A DNA stretch of 39,890 bases, taken from NCBI GenBank assembly GCA_004357435.1, contig SMVS01000071.1:1-39890 (forward strand). Reading direction: 5' to 3'. Under the pieces are notes generated by a model, which made no database searches, had not been told where the DNA came from, and worked only from the letters and a program-made list of their open reading frames with translations. Positions 23,902 to 32,246 of the stretch are shown in pieces. The position numbers and the translations under genes are program-made. Origin of the DNA: Nitrospina sp. (GTDB lineage: Bacteria; Nitrospinota; Nitrospinia; Nitrospinales; Nitrospinaceae). The stretch's first letter is position 1, and every line of letters begins with the position of its first letter.

Positions 23902-24351
23902 TTAAGCTGAGGCGGCTATCGGCTCCATTTTGTGGGGGTGTTTGCCCACCTTCATAAGCTTGTATTTGAACCGATAACGGGTGTTGTCATTGATCCAGAG
24001 CAACAGCTCTTCATAAGATTTGAAATGCTCGCTGAACCCGTAGTCCTCGCCCGTGTATTCGCAGGTTTCGATGCTGTGTTCCTTGCAAATGGATGGCCGG
24101 GTATCGTAAATAGCGCATTTGTTGTCTGCCGTTAAAAAATTGCAAACAGTGTCCATCATGATGTGCCAGCGTTTGCGATAGATATAAAATGAAACACCCT
24201 GGTGAGCGATCTGCCACAACATGGCATCATAATCTTTGCGACTTTCCGGTTCATCCACCTCCAAAGCGAAATAGGTGCAACACTTTGCCGGCAGACATTT
24301 TTTGCATTGGTCCCAAGGGTTCTTTATTTTTTTAACCTTTTTATTGGCCAT
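23902..24351 (-). CDS. YkgJ-type cysteine cluster protein
   Basis: The 149-residue product belongs by pattern to the CxxCxxCC zinc/iron-chelating family (YkgJ-like). It shows Cys16, Cys19, the Cys24-Cys25 pair, then Cys70, Cys79, Cys89 and Cys97. The conserved IYDTRPxxC segment (AIYDTRPSICKEH) is present. These cysteines could coordinate a metal or an iron-sulfur cluster; the biochemical role of the family is not established. There is no signal peptide or membrane segment, so it should be cytosolic. It converges on rplQ and diverges from the methyltransferase gene across 335 bases. Confidence 0.8.
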   Translation of the reverse strand: MANKKVKKIKNPWDQCKKCLPAKCCTYFALEVDEPESRKDYDAMLWQIAHQGVSFYIYRKRWHIMMDTVCNFLTADNKCAIYDTRPSICKEHSIETCEYTGEDYGFSEHFKSYEELLLWINDNTRYRFKYKLMKVGKHPHKMEPIAASA

Positions 24352-24686
24352 TGAAAGATTTCCGTTTTAAGGTTGGGGTTATGAATAATCGTGGTTTGTT
24401 TGATCCGTTAAACAGCCATTCTCTATGCTATGTTCGATTGTAAAAGAAGGCAAGAAAGAAATGTTTCTTTATCCATTTTTATGCTTCCCGGCTCAGGTTG
24501 CCAAGACGAACCGCGGCTTCTCTGTTGGTCACTGTAATGATGTGGGGCGTTGGTCGTGTCCACTGTTGGTATGCTCTGTATCGGAAATGGAATTTAAGAA
24601 ATGATATGCGGATGTCTTCGGGGCGGTTGAAATAATCCACGGGTCGCTGGTTTTTAAGCGCCGTCTTCTCCCAAGGTTGAAGTGTT
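24352..24686. other. Intergenic region between divergent genes
   Basis: This 335-base gap must hold the start regions of the cysteine cluster gene (minus) and the methyltransferase gene (plus). I found no open frame worth calling, no strong inverted repeat and no convincing -35/-10 pair on either strand. A weak candidate for the plus gene is TTGAAA at 24627-24632 with a TTTTAA-like box about 19 bases later. Confidence 0.4.
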
Positions 24687-25307
24687 ATGGGATATTATGA
24701 GGAACAGATTCTTCCGCGTGGCATCAACTGGGTGATGAGTGGAAAAATTTTCCGCAGACTCCGTGCGCAATATCTTCAGCAAGTGAGCGGCGATATTTTG
24801 GAGGTTGGGTTTGGGTCCGGTTTGAATCTACCTTATTATTCCTCGAGGGTTGACAGGGTGTATGCTTTGGACCCCTCCCGGGTGGCGCACCGCTTGGCGG
24901 CACAAAGAATTTCCGTCGCCCCATTCCCGGTCGAAACGGTTGATTTGCGGGAAGGCATCATCGATCTTCCCGATCATTCGGTGGATCAAGTGGTGACCAC
25001 TTGGACCCTGTGTACCATCCCCGATGCTTTATCAGCCTTGAAGGAAATGCAACGGGTGCTGAAACCGCATGGGAGGTATCATTTTTTGGAACACGGACGG
25101 TCTCCGGAAAAGCGGGTCTCCCAGTGGCAGGATATCTGGAATCCCCTGCAAAAAAGATTTGCCGGCGGTTGTCACGTCAACCGACCCATCCGGCAACTGA
25201 TTATCGAGTCAGGATTTCGCATAGAGAGTCTTAATAATTTTTATATGGCGGGACCAAAAATATTTACCTACATGTACCAGGGAAGCGCGGTGTTGGATCG
25301 AGGTTGA
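24687..25307 (+). CDS. Class I SAM-dependent methyltransferase
   Basis: The 206-residue product has the Rossmann methyltransferase motif I as LEVGFGSGLN from residue 38, the acidic ribose-binding Asp62 (VYALDPS), and motif IV-V regions TTWTLCTIPDALSALKEMQR and LKPHGRYHFLEHG. The EHG-plus-downstream NRPIRQLIIESGFRIE arrangement resembles the METTL7/UbiE-like group that methylates small thiols or lipids. Substrate cannot be read from sequence. The gene stands alone on the plus strand, convergent with the DUF1566-type gene. Confidence 0.8.
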   Translation: MGYYEEQILPRGINWVMSGKIFRRLRAQYLQQVSGDILEVGFGSGLNLPYYSSRVDRVYALDPSRVAHRLAAQRISVAPFPVETVDLREGIIDLPDHSVDQVVTTWTLCTIPDALSALKEMQRVLKPHGRYHFLEHGRSPEKRVSQWQDIWNPLQKRFAGGCHVNRPIRQLIIESGFRIESLNNFYMAGPKIFTYMYQGSAVLDRG

Positions 25308-25379
25308 TTGTTTTAGGGAGGGGCAACGTAGTTTGAATTTAACCGCCGGTGCGAGAGCAATGGCCGGGAGGGAAGCCGG

Positions 25380-26000
25380 TCAGCGGGCCTGACGGACAGC
25401 CCGCACGCCACCGTTGGCGCACGCGCTGAACCGCCGCACGTTGGTGAAGCCTTTAACAAAATAAAAGCTGTATGCGCAACAATCCGTGAGGTCAGTATCT
25501 TCTATTTCGCCGGACCAATACCAGTAAGCCGCGCCATCGGCAAAAAGTGGGTCGAGGTGAAGCGGATTTTTCGGGTCATGATCCCATGCAAAAACGTTTT
25601 TCAAAGTGTCATCGTAAATGCTGTACAGTTCGATCACCGTGGGCATCCGCCAATCGGTGTGCCCGCCGGTTTTGAGCTGTTTGACATAAGCTTCCGATTC
25701 ATGCCAATTCAGGCACCGGCCCCAATCCGCGTAGCTGTCTTTTCGGGTCCACATCAATCCGTTGCCTTCGGTGAGTGTGCCGTCCTGATTGTCGGTCAGG
25801 TGCACTTTCGATACCGGCGGTGGCGGCGGTACATAGGCGGGCGCTTCATAGGGTGCGTGGGGCAGATACGGGGTGGGGTCGGCCAGACTCCCAGTGGCTG
25901 ACACCATTCCCAAAAGCAGAATCCAGCACCCGGCAATCCGCGATAGGCAGGAGGAAAATGGCAATGACTCCCATTGGTCTTTGATGCTGACATTCCTCAT
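25380..26000 (-). CDS. Secreted DUF1566 (Lcl C-terminal-type) protein
   Basis: The 206-residue product has an N-terminal hydrophobic stretch (AGCWILLLGMVSATGSLA, about residues 23-40) consistent with a signal peptide, then a proline-rich spacer with PPPPP. The C-terminal part has the DUF1566 profile: DNQDGTLTEGNGLMWTRKD, WRMPTVIELYSIYD, YWYWSGE and a final GGVRAVR. This domain is found in extracellular and surface proteins of many Gram-negative bacteria and its role is unknown. Several cysteines in the domain could form disulfides in the periplasm. Confidence 0.75.
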   Translation of the reverse strand: MRNVSIKDQWESLPFSSCLSRIAGCWILLLGMVSATGSLADPTPYLPHAPYEAPAYVPPPPPVSKVHLTDNQDGTLTEGNGLMWTRKDSYADWGRCLNWHESEAYVKQLKTGGHTDWRMPTVIELYSIYDDTLKNVFAWDHDPKNPLHLDPLFADGAAYWYWSGEIEDTDLTDCCAYSFYFVKGFTNVRRFSACANGGVRAVRQAR

Positions 26001-26330
26001 GAGGCGTCTCGGGTTTCAGGGCTGATATTTTCTGAGGTAGATTAAATCCACCCTCCTTTCCGGGGCCGACCGGGGATAATTAAACCACGCCGGCGGGAAG
26101 TTTTCTATAATTTAAAACCGCTGAAAATACCATCCATGCAAATTTCACTTGAAATTCAGTGGACTCTATTTTAACTTTCAGTAATACCCATCTGTTTTTT
26201 TAGCTGGGAACGTCTGCTTCAGTGGTCCCGGAAATTTTTCTTCGCTTCGGGCTTTTTCCGGTTCCAATAATAGACAGTCCCCTTATTTATAAGTGCTCGT
26301 GTTCCACTCCGATTGAAAGGAATAAAAATC
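26001..26330. other. Divergent intergenic region with inverted repeat
   Basis: This 330-base gap separates the DUF1566 gene (minus) from the Rieske gene (plus). It holds an inverted repeat with arms GGTCCCGGAAA (26224-26234) and TTTCCGGTTCC (26255-26265), matching at nine of eleven positions, with no T-run after it. CTTAT/ATAAG at 26282-26293 is a second short inverted repeat about 40 bases before the Rieske start. No clear consensus promoter was found. Either element could be an operator; neither is assigned. Confidence 0.4.
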
Positions 26331-26636
26331 ATGACAACGTTTTTTGTTGCTAAAGTTTCAGACATTCAAGATGGCAAGTGCCAGGCCTTTGAGGTCAACG
26401 GTCAGAAAATTGCCGTGTTCAATGTCGGCGGCGAGTTTAAAGCCACCGAAGGCATCTGTCGGCATAAAGGCGGTACGTTGGGGGAGGGCGCCCTCGACGG
26501 CAAAGTCATTACCTGTCCCCTGCACGGCTGGCAATACGATGTCACCACCGGAGAATGTGTGGCCAATGATGCAGTCCAAAAGCTGGCGATTTATCCCGTT
26601 AAAATCGTTGATGACCAGATCGAGGTGGAACTTTAA
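26331..26636 (+). CDS. Rieske-type [2Fe-2S] ferredoxin
   Basis: The 101-residue product is a single Rieske domain. Cluster ligands are visible as Cys43-x-His45 (CRHKGG) and Cys62-x2-His65 (CPLHGWQYD). The sequence resembles the small ferredoxin components of dioxygenases and the NirD subunit of assimilatory nitrite reductase, but no oxygenase or nitrite reductase gene is next to it. I start at ATG 26331, ten bases after GAAAGG; an upstream TTG at 26313 lacks a site. It has no signal peptide, so it is a cytosolic electron carrier. Its partner is unknown. Confidence 0.85.
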   Translation: MTTFFVAKVSDIQDGKCQAFEVNGQKIAVFNVGGEFKATEGICRHKGGTLGEGALDGKVITCPLHGWQYDVTTGECVANDAVQKLAIYPVKIVDDQIEVEL

Positions 26637-26661
26637 TTGCCGCGGATAAAACCCAGGCCCG

Positions 26662-29235
26662 CTAAGCGCCAGCCTGGCGCAGGGTCTTGATGGGCTTGTT
26701 GTTCAGGACATCGAGACTGCTCAATATTCCTGTGGCCGTGGTCAGGACCACCGCGAACAACCAGGCCCAGACCAAAGGCATCAGGCGGAGGTGCCAGGGC
26801 GACTTCACGATATACTCCATCACGGCCCAGGACAGGCCGACCGACAGCACGACCCCGATGAAACCCGCGATGATTCCCAGTGTGACGTACTCATAGCCCA
26901 GAATGAAAGCCACCGTTTTGCGCGTAGCGCCCAGCGTTTTGAGCAGGGCCGCTTCCTTGAGCCGCCGGAACTTGGTGGAAGCCACAGCGCCTGACAGAAT
27001 GAACAATCCGCAAGCGATGGTGAAACCCGACATGAAGTCGACCAGCGTCAGCAGTTTGTTCACCACGGATTCTATCGTGTCGACAATGTCGCGGGTGCTG
27101 AGCGCGGTCACGTTGGGCAGGGCGTCCACCACTTCCTGTTGCAGTTCCTGCTCCTTGTCACGCGCAACGTAAACGGTGCTGACGAACGTGATCGGCGCTC
27201 CCGCTAAGGCGCCCGGCGAAAATATCATATAGAAATTGGTGCGCATGTTGCGCCAGTCCACCTTGCGGATGCTGGTCACCGTCGCGGTCACCGGGAACCC
27301 TTGGATATCCATTGTGAGTTTTGATCCCAGTTTGGCGCCGATGCGCCGCGCCGCGTCCTGTTCCATCGAAACCAGCGAAGCTTGCGCTTCCTCGGGGGTC
27401 CACCAGGTGCCCGCCACCACCTGGTTGCCGTGGCCCGGTGCCTCCGTTCTATAGGTCAAAACAAATTCCCGATTGATGAACCACTCTTCCCGCGGGCGGT
27501 TCTTAAATTGCCATTGATCTGCCCGGCGGCCATCAATGCTGACAAATTTAGACCGCACCAGCGGAGTCAGTTCTTCTTTCGCTTTCGGGGCAACACGCCG
27601 GACCACTTCCTGATAGGTTTCGGTCTGGTCTTTTTGGATGTCGATGAAAAAATAATTCGGGGGCCGGTTCTCGGTATTTTGATTCAACATGGCGATCATA
27701 TCCATTTGCACCAGGCGAAGCGTGAGCACCAGCATGATCCCCATGCCGAGTGCGGTGATGATCGACACCGCCTGGTTGTTGGGACGGTACAGGTTGGCGA
27801 GGCCGTAACGCCGCGTCATGGAGGCCGGCGGCGGCAGGCGGCGCAGGATTTTCAGAAACACCAGTGAGATGCCGGCCAGCAGTCCGGCGGAGACCCCCAG
27901 GGCCAGCAGGAACACCGCGCCGCGCTGAATGGATTCAGCTTGCCAGAAAATTATAGCGGCCAGCCCCGCCAAAAACAGCGTCCCCATCGTCCACCTTTGC
28001 CAGCGCGCTCCGCGCCCCAGCTCCTCCTCTTCGGCGATGTGCCGGAACAATCGCAGGGGCGGCGTTTTCACCGCGCGGATCAGCGGCCACATAGTGAACA
28101 GCAATGTGGTGAGCAATCCCAACAACAACGACTGCACCGCCGGCCGCCACAAAAATTCCGGTTCCACGGAAAGGGTCAGCAATCCAGCCAGTTTGGATGG
28201 CAACAGGTATTGCAAGCCGTATCCGGCCAATACGCCGAGCCCACTCCCCGCCAGGCCCAGCAACAGGGCTTGTATAAGGTAAATGAAAAGTATGGTGCGT
28301 GATGTAGCGCCCAGACAGGTCAGGATGGCGATGGTGTCGAGTTTCTGCGACATGAAAGTACGAATGATCATGGCCACGCCGATGCCGCCCATCAACAGAG
28401 CGATGATGCCCACCGCGCCAAGGTATTGCTCCATGCGTTCGATGGAGTGAGTCAGGGAGGACTCCATGTCTTTGTAAGTGCGTATGGAGGCGGCCCGGTC
28501 CGTCAACCCGCGCTCAAGCAGCGCCAGGGCCCTTTCCAGATCGGCTCCTGCGGGAAGCCGAATCAATGTTTTGTGCTTCACCCGGCTACCGGGAGCGATC
28601 AACTCCGCCCGGTTCAAGGTGTCCGCTGAGACCATCACCCGTGGTCCGATACTGAAGGCGCGTGAGATGCGGTCGGGCTCGGCATCTATGATGCCAGAAA
28701 TTTTCGCCTGGACCGATCCCAGTTGAAAATCATCGCCCACCACCAGCCCGGTCTTCAACAGAAAATTTGGCTCGACCAGGGCACCGCCATCGGCCAGTAA
28801 AGTATCGAGAGCGCCTGCGGGCCGGGTTTCGATTTTGCCGTACAAGGGATACAGCGGGGCCGTCCGGGGCACGGATTTCAATTCCACCAGCAGGCTGGCC
28901 TTGCGCTGGGAGGTGGCGGATGGGAAGCGAACCATAGCGTGCAGTTCCCGCACGAACAAAAATTCTGTGCCGGCCGGTAAGATCTTTTGTTGGGTGGCGC
29001 GGTCTTCCGGGCTCTGCGGCCAACTGCTCTTGATTGCAATGTCAGCCGCCAGCAGACCCTTGGATTCGCGTTGAATGGATTGTTTCAGAATATCGGAAAA
29101 ACTTTTGATGGTCATCACCGCGCCGACGCCGATGGCCAGGCAGATCACGAAAAATATGAAGCGCCGCCCGGCGCCACGGGTTTCCCGCAACGCCAGTATG
29201 AATAATTGCGCCAACGTTAACTGCCGGGTGGTCAT
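26662..29235 (-). CDS. FtsX/MacB-type ABC transporter permease (YbbP-like)
   Basis: This 857-residue inner-membrane protein has a first membrane segment at about residues 24-45. Then comes a periplasmic domain and an FtsX domain near 265-375 (ending LGATSRTILFIYLIQALLLG). Central membrane segments and a second large periplasmic domain follow. A second FtsX domain lies close to the C-terminus (LKTLGATRKTVAFILGYEYV). This double layout is that of YbbP-like permeases, of which the substrate is unsettled, rather than LolC/E. Its start overlaps the stop of the ATPase gene by four bases (ATGA), so the two form one unit. A GCGCCAG-C-CTGGCGC palindrome (26666-26680) lies over its last codons. Confidence 0.85.
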   Translation of the reverse strand: MTTRQLTLAQLFILALRETRGAGRRFIFFVICLAIGVGAVMTIKSFSDILKQSIQRESKGLLAADIAIKSSWPQSPEDRATQQKILPAGTEFLFVRELHAMVRFPSATSQRKASLLVELKSVPRTAPLYPLYGKIETRPAGALDTLLADGGALVEPNFLLKTGLVVGDDFQLGSVQAKISGIIDAEPDRISRAFSIGPRVMVSADTLNRAELIAPGSRVKHKTLIRLPAGADLERALALLERGLTDRAASIRTYKDMESSLTHSIERMEQYLGAVGIIALLMGGIGVAMIIRTFMSQKLDTIAILTCLGATSRTILFIYLIQALLLGLAGSGLGVLAGYGLQYLLPSKLAGLLTLSVEPEFLWRPAVQSLLLGLLTTLLFTMWPLIRAVKTPPLRLFRHIAEEEELGRGARWQRWTMGTLFLAGLAAIIFWQAESIQRGAVFLLALGVSAGLLAGISLVFLKILRRLPPPASMTRRYGLANLYRPNNQAVSIITALGMGIMLVLTLRLVQMDMIAMLNQNTENRPPNYFFIDIQKDQTETYQEVVRRVAPKAKEELTPLVRSKFVSIDGRRADQWQFKNRPREEWFINREFVLTYRTEAPGHGNQVVAGTWWTPEEAQASLVSMEQDAARRIGAKLGSKLTMDIQGFPVTATVTSIRKVDWRNMRTNFYMIFSPGALAGAPITFVSTVYVARDKEQELQQEVVDALPNVTALSTRDIVDTIESVVNKLLTLVDFMSGFTIACGLFILSGAVASTKFRRLKEAALLKTLGATRKTVAFILGYEYVTLGIIAGFIGVVLSVGLSWAVMEYIVKSPWHLRLMPLVWAWLFAVVLTTATGILSSLDVLNNKPIKTLRQAGA

Positions 29236-29912
29236 GAGGCGGGATTCACGAAATCGTTGACGATGCGGCCATCGGCCAGGGTCAGAACCCTTTCCGCGCG
29301 TTCGGCGATGTGAGCCTCGTGCGTGACCAGCACGATGGTGGCCTTTTTTACCCGGTGCAACTCGGCGATCAGGCCGATGATGTGTTCGCTGTTTTTGGAA
29401 TCAAGGTTGCCGGTTGGCTCGTCGGCCAGCACGATGTCGGGTTCGTTGACGAAGGCGCGGGCCAGGGACAGGCGTTGTTGTTCGCCGCCCGAAAGCTGGG
29501 AGGGATAGTGATGCAGGCGGTCCTCCAGCCCCACCACGCCCAACAGGTTTTTTGATCTATTATGGGCGTGGTCCGCCCCGTTCAGTTCGGCGGCGAGAAT
29601 CACGTTTTCCAGGGCAGTCAACGTTGGGATGAGGTGAAAGTTTTGGAATATGAATCCGAATCGGCGGCCGCGGAGCAGGGCCAGTTCATCCTCATTCAGT
29701 TTCGTGATATCCTCTTGGTCGATCACGATGGACCCGCTGGTGGGAGCGTCCAATCCGGCCATCAGGCTCAGCAGGGTGGTCTTGCCGCTTCCCGAAGGAC
29801 CGGTCACCGCCACGAACTGGCCGTCGGGGATCGTCAAATCGATATCGGTCAGAATGTCCACCCGGTGGCCACCGCCGTGCAGGGATTTGTTCAACTGGCT
29901 GATCTGGATCAT
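29232..29912 (-). CDS. ABC transporter ATPase (YbbA/LolD family)
   Basis: The 226-residue ATPase powers the permease encoded directly downstream. Walker A is GPSGSGKT at residues 38-45, the ABC signature LSGGEQQR starts at residue 140, and Walker B with its catalytic Glu165 is in [11 protein letters not shown]. The length and the GNLD sequence place it in the MacB/LolD/YbbA group of mechanotransmission exporters. It diverges from a TesA-like esterase gene across a repeat-bearing gap, matching the E. coli ybbA-ybbP/tesA layout. Confidence 0.92.
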   Translation of the reverse strand: MIQISQLNKSLHGGGHRVDILTDIDLTIPDGQFVAVTGPSGSGKTTLLSLMAGLDAPTSGSIVIDQEDITKLNEDELALLRGRRFGFIFQNFHLIPTLTALENVILAAELNGADHAHNRSKNLLGVVGLEDRLHHYPSQLSGGEQQRLSLARAFVNEPDIVLADEPTGNLDSKNSEHIIGLIAELHRVKKATIVLVTHEAHIAERAERVLTLADGRIVNDFVNPAS

Positions 29913-30041
29913 GGATTATGGGGACCCGGTCTAAGTAAGGGGCGAACGTCACCGCTGGTATCAATGAATTTAAACCTTCGCGTTACAACCATGTTCTATT
30001 TTTACAAAGTCCGAGGTATTGTTCCAGTGGTTTTTCCCCAG

Positions 30042-30156
30042 CGTGCCACTGGCCGGGCGTGGCCCGGAGCAAATAGGTCGAACTCAGATTTGTGCTCAAT
30101 GATTATGAGGCATGGTTTCAGAGTTTGGCCCTCTGCCTCCCCTGCAAGGGGTCGGG
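30042..30156 (+). repeat. Dispersed intergenic repeat, copy A
   Basis: This stretch aligns with the reverse complement of about 35098-35212. Shared words include the 13-mer GCCCGGAGCAAAT (30062-30074) and CTGCAAGGGG (30142-30151), in the same order and near-equal spacing, with small gaps between. It contains its own short palindromes (CCGGGC...GCCCGG and CCCTGCAAGGGG), so it could fold as RNA. It has no open frame. The core recurs in part right after it. Confidence 0.7.
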
Positions 30157-30317
30157 CAAGGCCCGGAGCTGAATGGGTTACACGGCACTTGCGTGCAACA
30201 ATGATTTAACATAATCCCAAGGTGTTGCTGGGCCTAAATAATTCCCCCTTTTTGAAGAGACCTTTGCATAGCCTGAAAATTATGGATCGGTGGGTCGCTT
30301 CGATGGGAAACCGATGA

Positions 30318-30351
30318 GCTCCCCCTTCTCCGAAGGGGGCTGGGGGGCTTT
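30318..30351 (+). repeat. C/G-rich palindromic repeat, copy 1
   Basis: The element contains CCCCCTTCTCCGAAGGGGG, a hairpin, followed by CTGGGGGGCTTT. The same arrangement occurs in inverted orientation at 34956-34989. It ends about 15 bases before the esterase start, so the mRNA leader of that gene would contain the hairpin. Similar C/G-run elements are common between genes of many bacteria; that statement is from memory. Confidence 0.6.
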
Positions 30352-30366
30352 CTCCTTGGAGTGTTT

Positions 30367-31080
30367 ATGGATTGTTCATCTTATGCAAAGCTTTCGTTGG
30401 CAGTACCCAAAGTCTTCGGTAGACTTTTCCCGCGCGTCCATGGGCCTGTCGGCAGGAACTACTTCCAGCGGATCATGGCGGGGCTGGCGCTGGTTTTTTT
30501 CTGTGGAATATCAACCCCTGTATTGGGAGAACCCGTGATCCTTGCGTTTGGAGACAGCCTCACCGCTGGCTACATGGTCGGCGAACAACACAGTTATCCA
30601 GCGCGCCTGCAGGAAATTCTGCAGGCCAAAGGCTATCCGCACAAAGTGGTCAACGCCGGGGTGACCGGCGACACCACGGCCGGCGGAGTGCGCCGCATCG
30701 ACTGGTTGCTCAAGCATCAGCCCAAAATTGTGATCCTCGAATTGGGCGCCAACGATGGCCTGCGCGGATTATCGGTGGCCGCCATGGAAGCTAATTTGGC
30801 AACCATCATCAAAATTTGCCAGGCCAACCATGCCCGGGTCCTGCTGGCCGGTATGAAAGCCCTGCCCAACTACGGTAAAGAGTACAACCGGGAATTTGAA
30901 GCCGTGTTTACCCGGCTCGCCGAAAAACACAATCTGCCGCTCATCCCGTTTTTTCTCGCCAACGTCGCCGGTATCCAAAAACTGACCCGCCCCGACGGCC
31001 TGCATCCCGTCGCCGCAGGCTACGCCATCGTCACCCAGACCGTCTGGCAATACCTCGAACCCATGCTGGCGCAGAAATAA
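30367..31080 (+). CDS. tesA: SGNH-family arylesterase/lysophospholipase (TesA-like)
   Basis: The product is a periplasmic or secreted SGNH hydrolase acting on thioesters, aryl esters or lysophospholipids. Block I is FGDSLTAGY with nucleophile Ser64, block III GAND contains Asn129, and block V DGLHP supplies Asp210 and His213 (numbered from ATG 30367). A hydrophobic signal segment, IMAGLALVFFCGISTPVLG, precedes the domain. The start is uncertain: ATG 30367 follows GGAG closely, while ATG 30475 would give a more standard signal peptide length but leaves out the basic residues before it. Divergence from a ybbA/ybbP-type pair supports the TesA assignment. Confidence 0.85.
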   Translation: MDCSSYAKLSLAVPKVFGRLFPRVHGPVGRNYFQRIMAGLALVFFCGISTPVLGEPVILAFGDSLTAGYMVGEQHSYPARLQEILQAKGYPHKVVNAGVTGDTTAGGVRRIDWLLKHQPKIVILELGANDGLRGLSVAAMEANLATIIKICQANHARVLLAGMKALPNYGKEYNREFEAVFTRLAEKHNLPLIPFFLANVAGIQKLTRPDGLHPVAAGYAIVTQTVWQYLEPMLAQK

Positions 31081-31092
31081 GAAATACCGGTA

Positions 31093-32187
31093 TCACCTGC
31101 AGGCTTGGACATACTGCATAAGTTGATTCTGACAAGTTCCCTTGTTAAGGATTTTCCAGGCGGTGGCGGTTGCCGTTGGGAGGTCGGGCAGGATGCCGAA
31201 CAGGTGGCACAGGGTGCCTGCCTGGTGGGCGATCATCGGGGCGGCGGGACCGGTGCCGTCTTGTAACGCCTGCTCGCCCAGTTGTGCCAGCGATTCACGT
31301 GTCGCCGGAATTTTTTTCAAAGCCTTAAACGCGTCGCCGATTTGCCGGGCGGTGGCGCTGTCGTACAGACTTTCATAATCGAGTTTCTTTTCCGCCACTT
31401 GTTCGCCGCCGGATTCGACAAACACTTTGCCTTGTTTGTGGACGCCGAACAAGGTGCCGCCTTCCATACCGTTGCCGATGGCCACGCTGTCGAATTTGCT
31501 CAACTTCGCCACGGCCAGCATGGACACTTCATAACCGGGATGAAAGTAATTGGTGGCCAGATAATTTTTTTCAGCTTGGAGCGGCAACAGCATTTTTTCC
31601 AAGGTGGCCAGCATGGGACGCTTCACGATTTCCACGCGCAGGTCGCGCAGGCTTTCCAGTGGCGGATGGCTCTGCCGGGTGCTCAGGTATCCAAATTTGA
31701 ATTTTTCGATGAGTTCTTTTCTTTTTTCGAACGGTTGCTCCGCCGCCACTCGATAATGGTTGACCAGCAGGTCTTCAAAGGTGATGCCGAACTTGGGCGG
31801 CAGGGGCAGGGTGGAGTGGCCGTAGGCCGGCAGGCCCATCGCGGCCAGCACTGGCAGAGCGTAAAATCCAAAATAAGGCACGCGGTTGAAGCCGTCGAAG
31901 GCGTCCGCCACCTGCAGGAGGCACGGCAGGCTCACCGATTGTTTCACCGTGGTGTCGTCCAAAGCCCGCCAGTAGCCGATGTTTTCCGCGACGGTTTCGA
32001 GTTTCATCCGGGCGGCGATCAGAAACAGCGCGGAGCGCACCTGGGACACCTCGCCGTTCAATATCATGCGCAGACCGTCTGCGGCTTCCAGCTCGGTCAG
32101 GTCCTTGCTCATTTTTGGTCCGGTGGCGATCTTGACCAGGTAGGTCTTCATGCGTTGGTCGGCTGGGATGGATGAAATTTCATTCAT
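31093..32187 (-). CDS. TrpD2-like protein (anthranilate phosphoribosyltransferase-related)
   Basis: The 364-residue product has the helical N-terminal domain of the glycosyltransferase 3 family (KDLTELEAADGLRMILNGEV, then ALFLIAARMKLET) and the C-terminal GMEGGT-type loop. The PRPP-binding GTGGD motif of true TrpD is not found; the aligned place reads ADAFDGFNR. This fits the TrpD2/YbiB group, which in E. coli binds nucleic acid instead of making tryptophan. No trp genes are nearby. I start at ATG 32187; GTG 32208 would add seven residues. It converges on the esterase gene with a 12-base gap. Confidence 0.7.
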   Translation of the reverse strand: MNEISSIPADQRMKTYLVKIATGPKMSKDLTELEAADGLRMILNGEVSQVRSALFLIAARMKLETVAENIGYWRALDDTTVKQSVSLPCLLQVADAFDGFNRVPYFGFYALPVLAAMGLPAYGHSTLPLPPKFGITFEDLLVNHYRVAAEQPFEKRKELIEKFKFGYLSTRQSHPPLESLRDLRVEIVKRPMLATLEKMLLPLQAEKNYLATNYFHPGYEVSMLAVAKLSKFDSVAIGNGMEGGTLFGVHKQGKVFVESGGEQVAEKKLDYESLYDSATARQIGDAFKALKKIPATRESLAQLGEQALQDGTGPAAPMIAHQAGTLCHLFGILPDLPTATATAWKILNKGTCQNQLMQYVQACR

Positions 32188-32246
32188 AGACTTGGGCTCT
32201 GGCCTCACGGCCTCATTTAGAGTAGAATAGCAGTTTCATTTACCTA

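Larger units (their letters stand above)
29913..30366. other. Repeat-bearing gap between the ATPase and esterase genes
   Basis: This 454-base region has no credible gene; a plus-strand open frame ending at 30209 overlaps the ATPase gene and has no ribosome-binding support. It holds copy A of a dispersed repeat (about 30042-30156), a partial second unit of its GGGCAAGGCCCGGAGC core starting near 30153, and a C/G-rich palindromic element at 30318-30351. Promoters for the two flanking genes must lie here but none stands out. Confidence 0.5.

Noticed and set aside
29562-30209. Plus-strand open frame across the ATPase start and the repeat copy A
   Set aside because: It overlaps the ATPase gene in antisense, has no start support and its end lies in a non-coding repeat.
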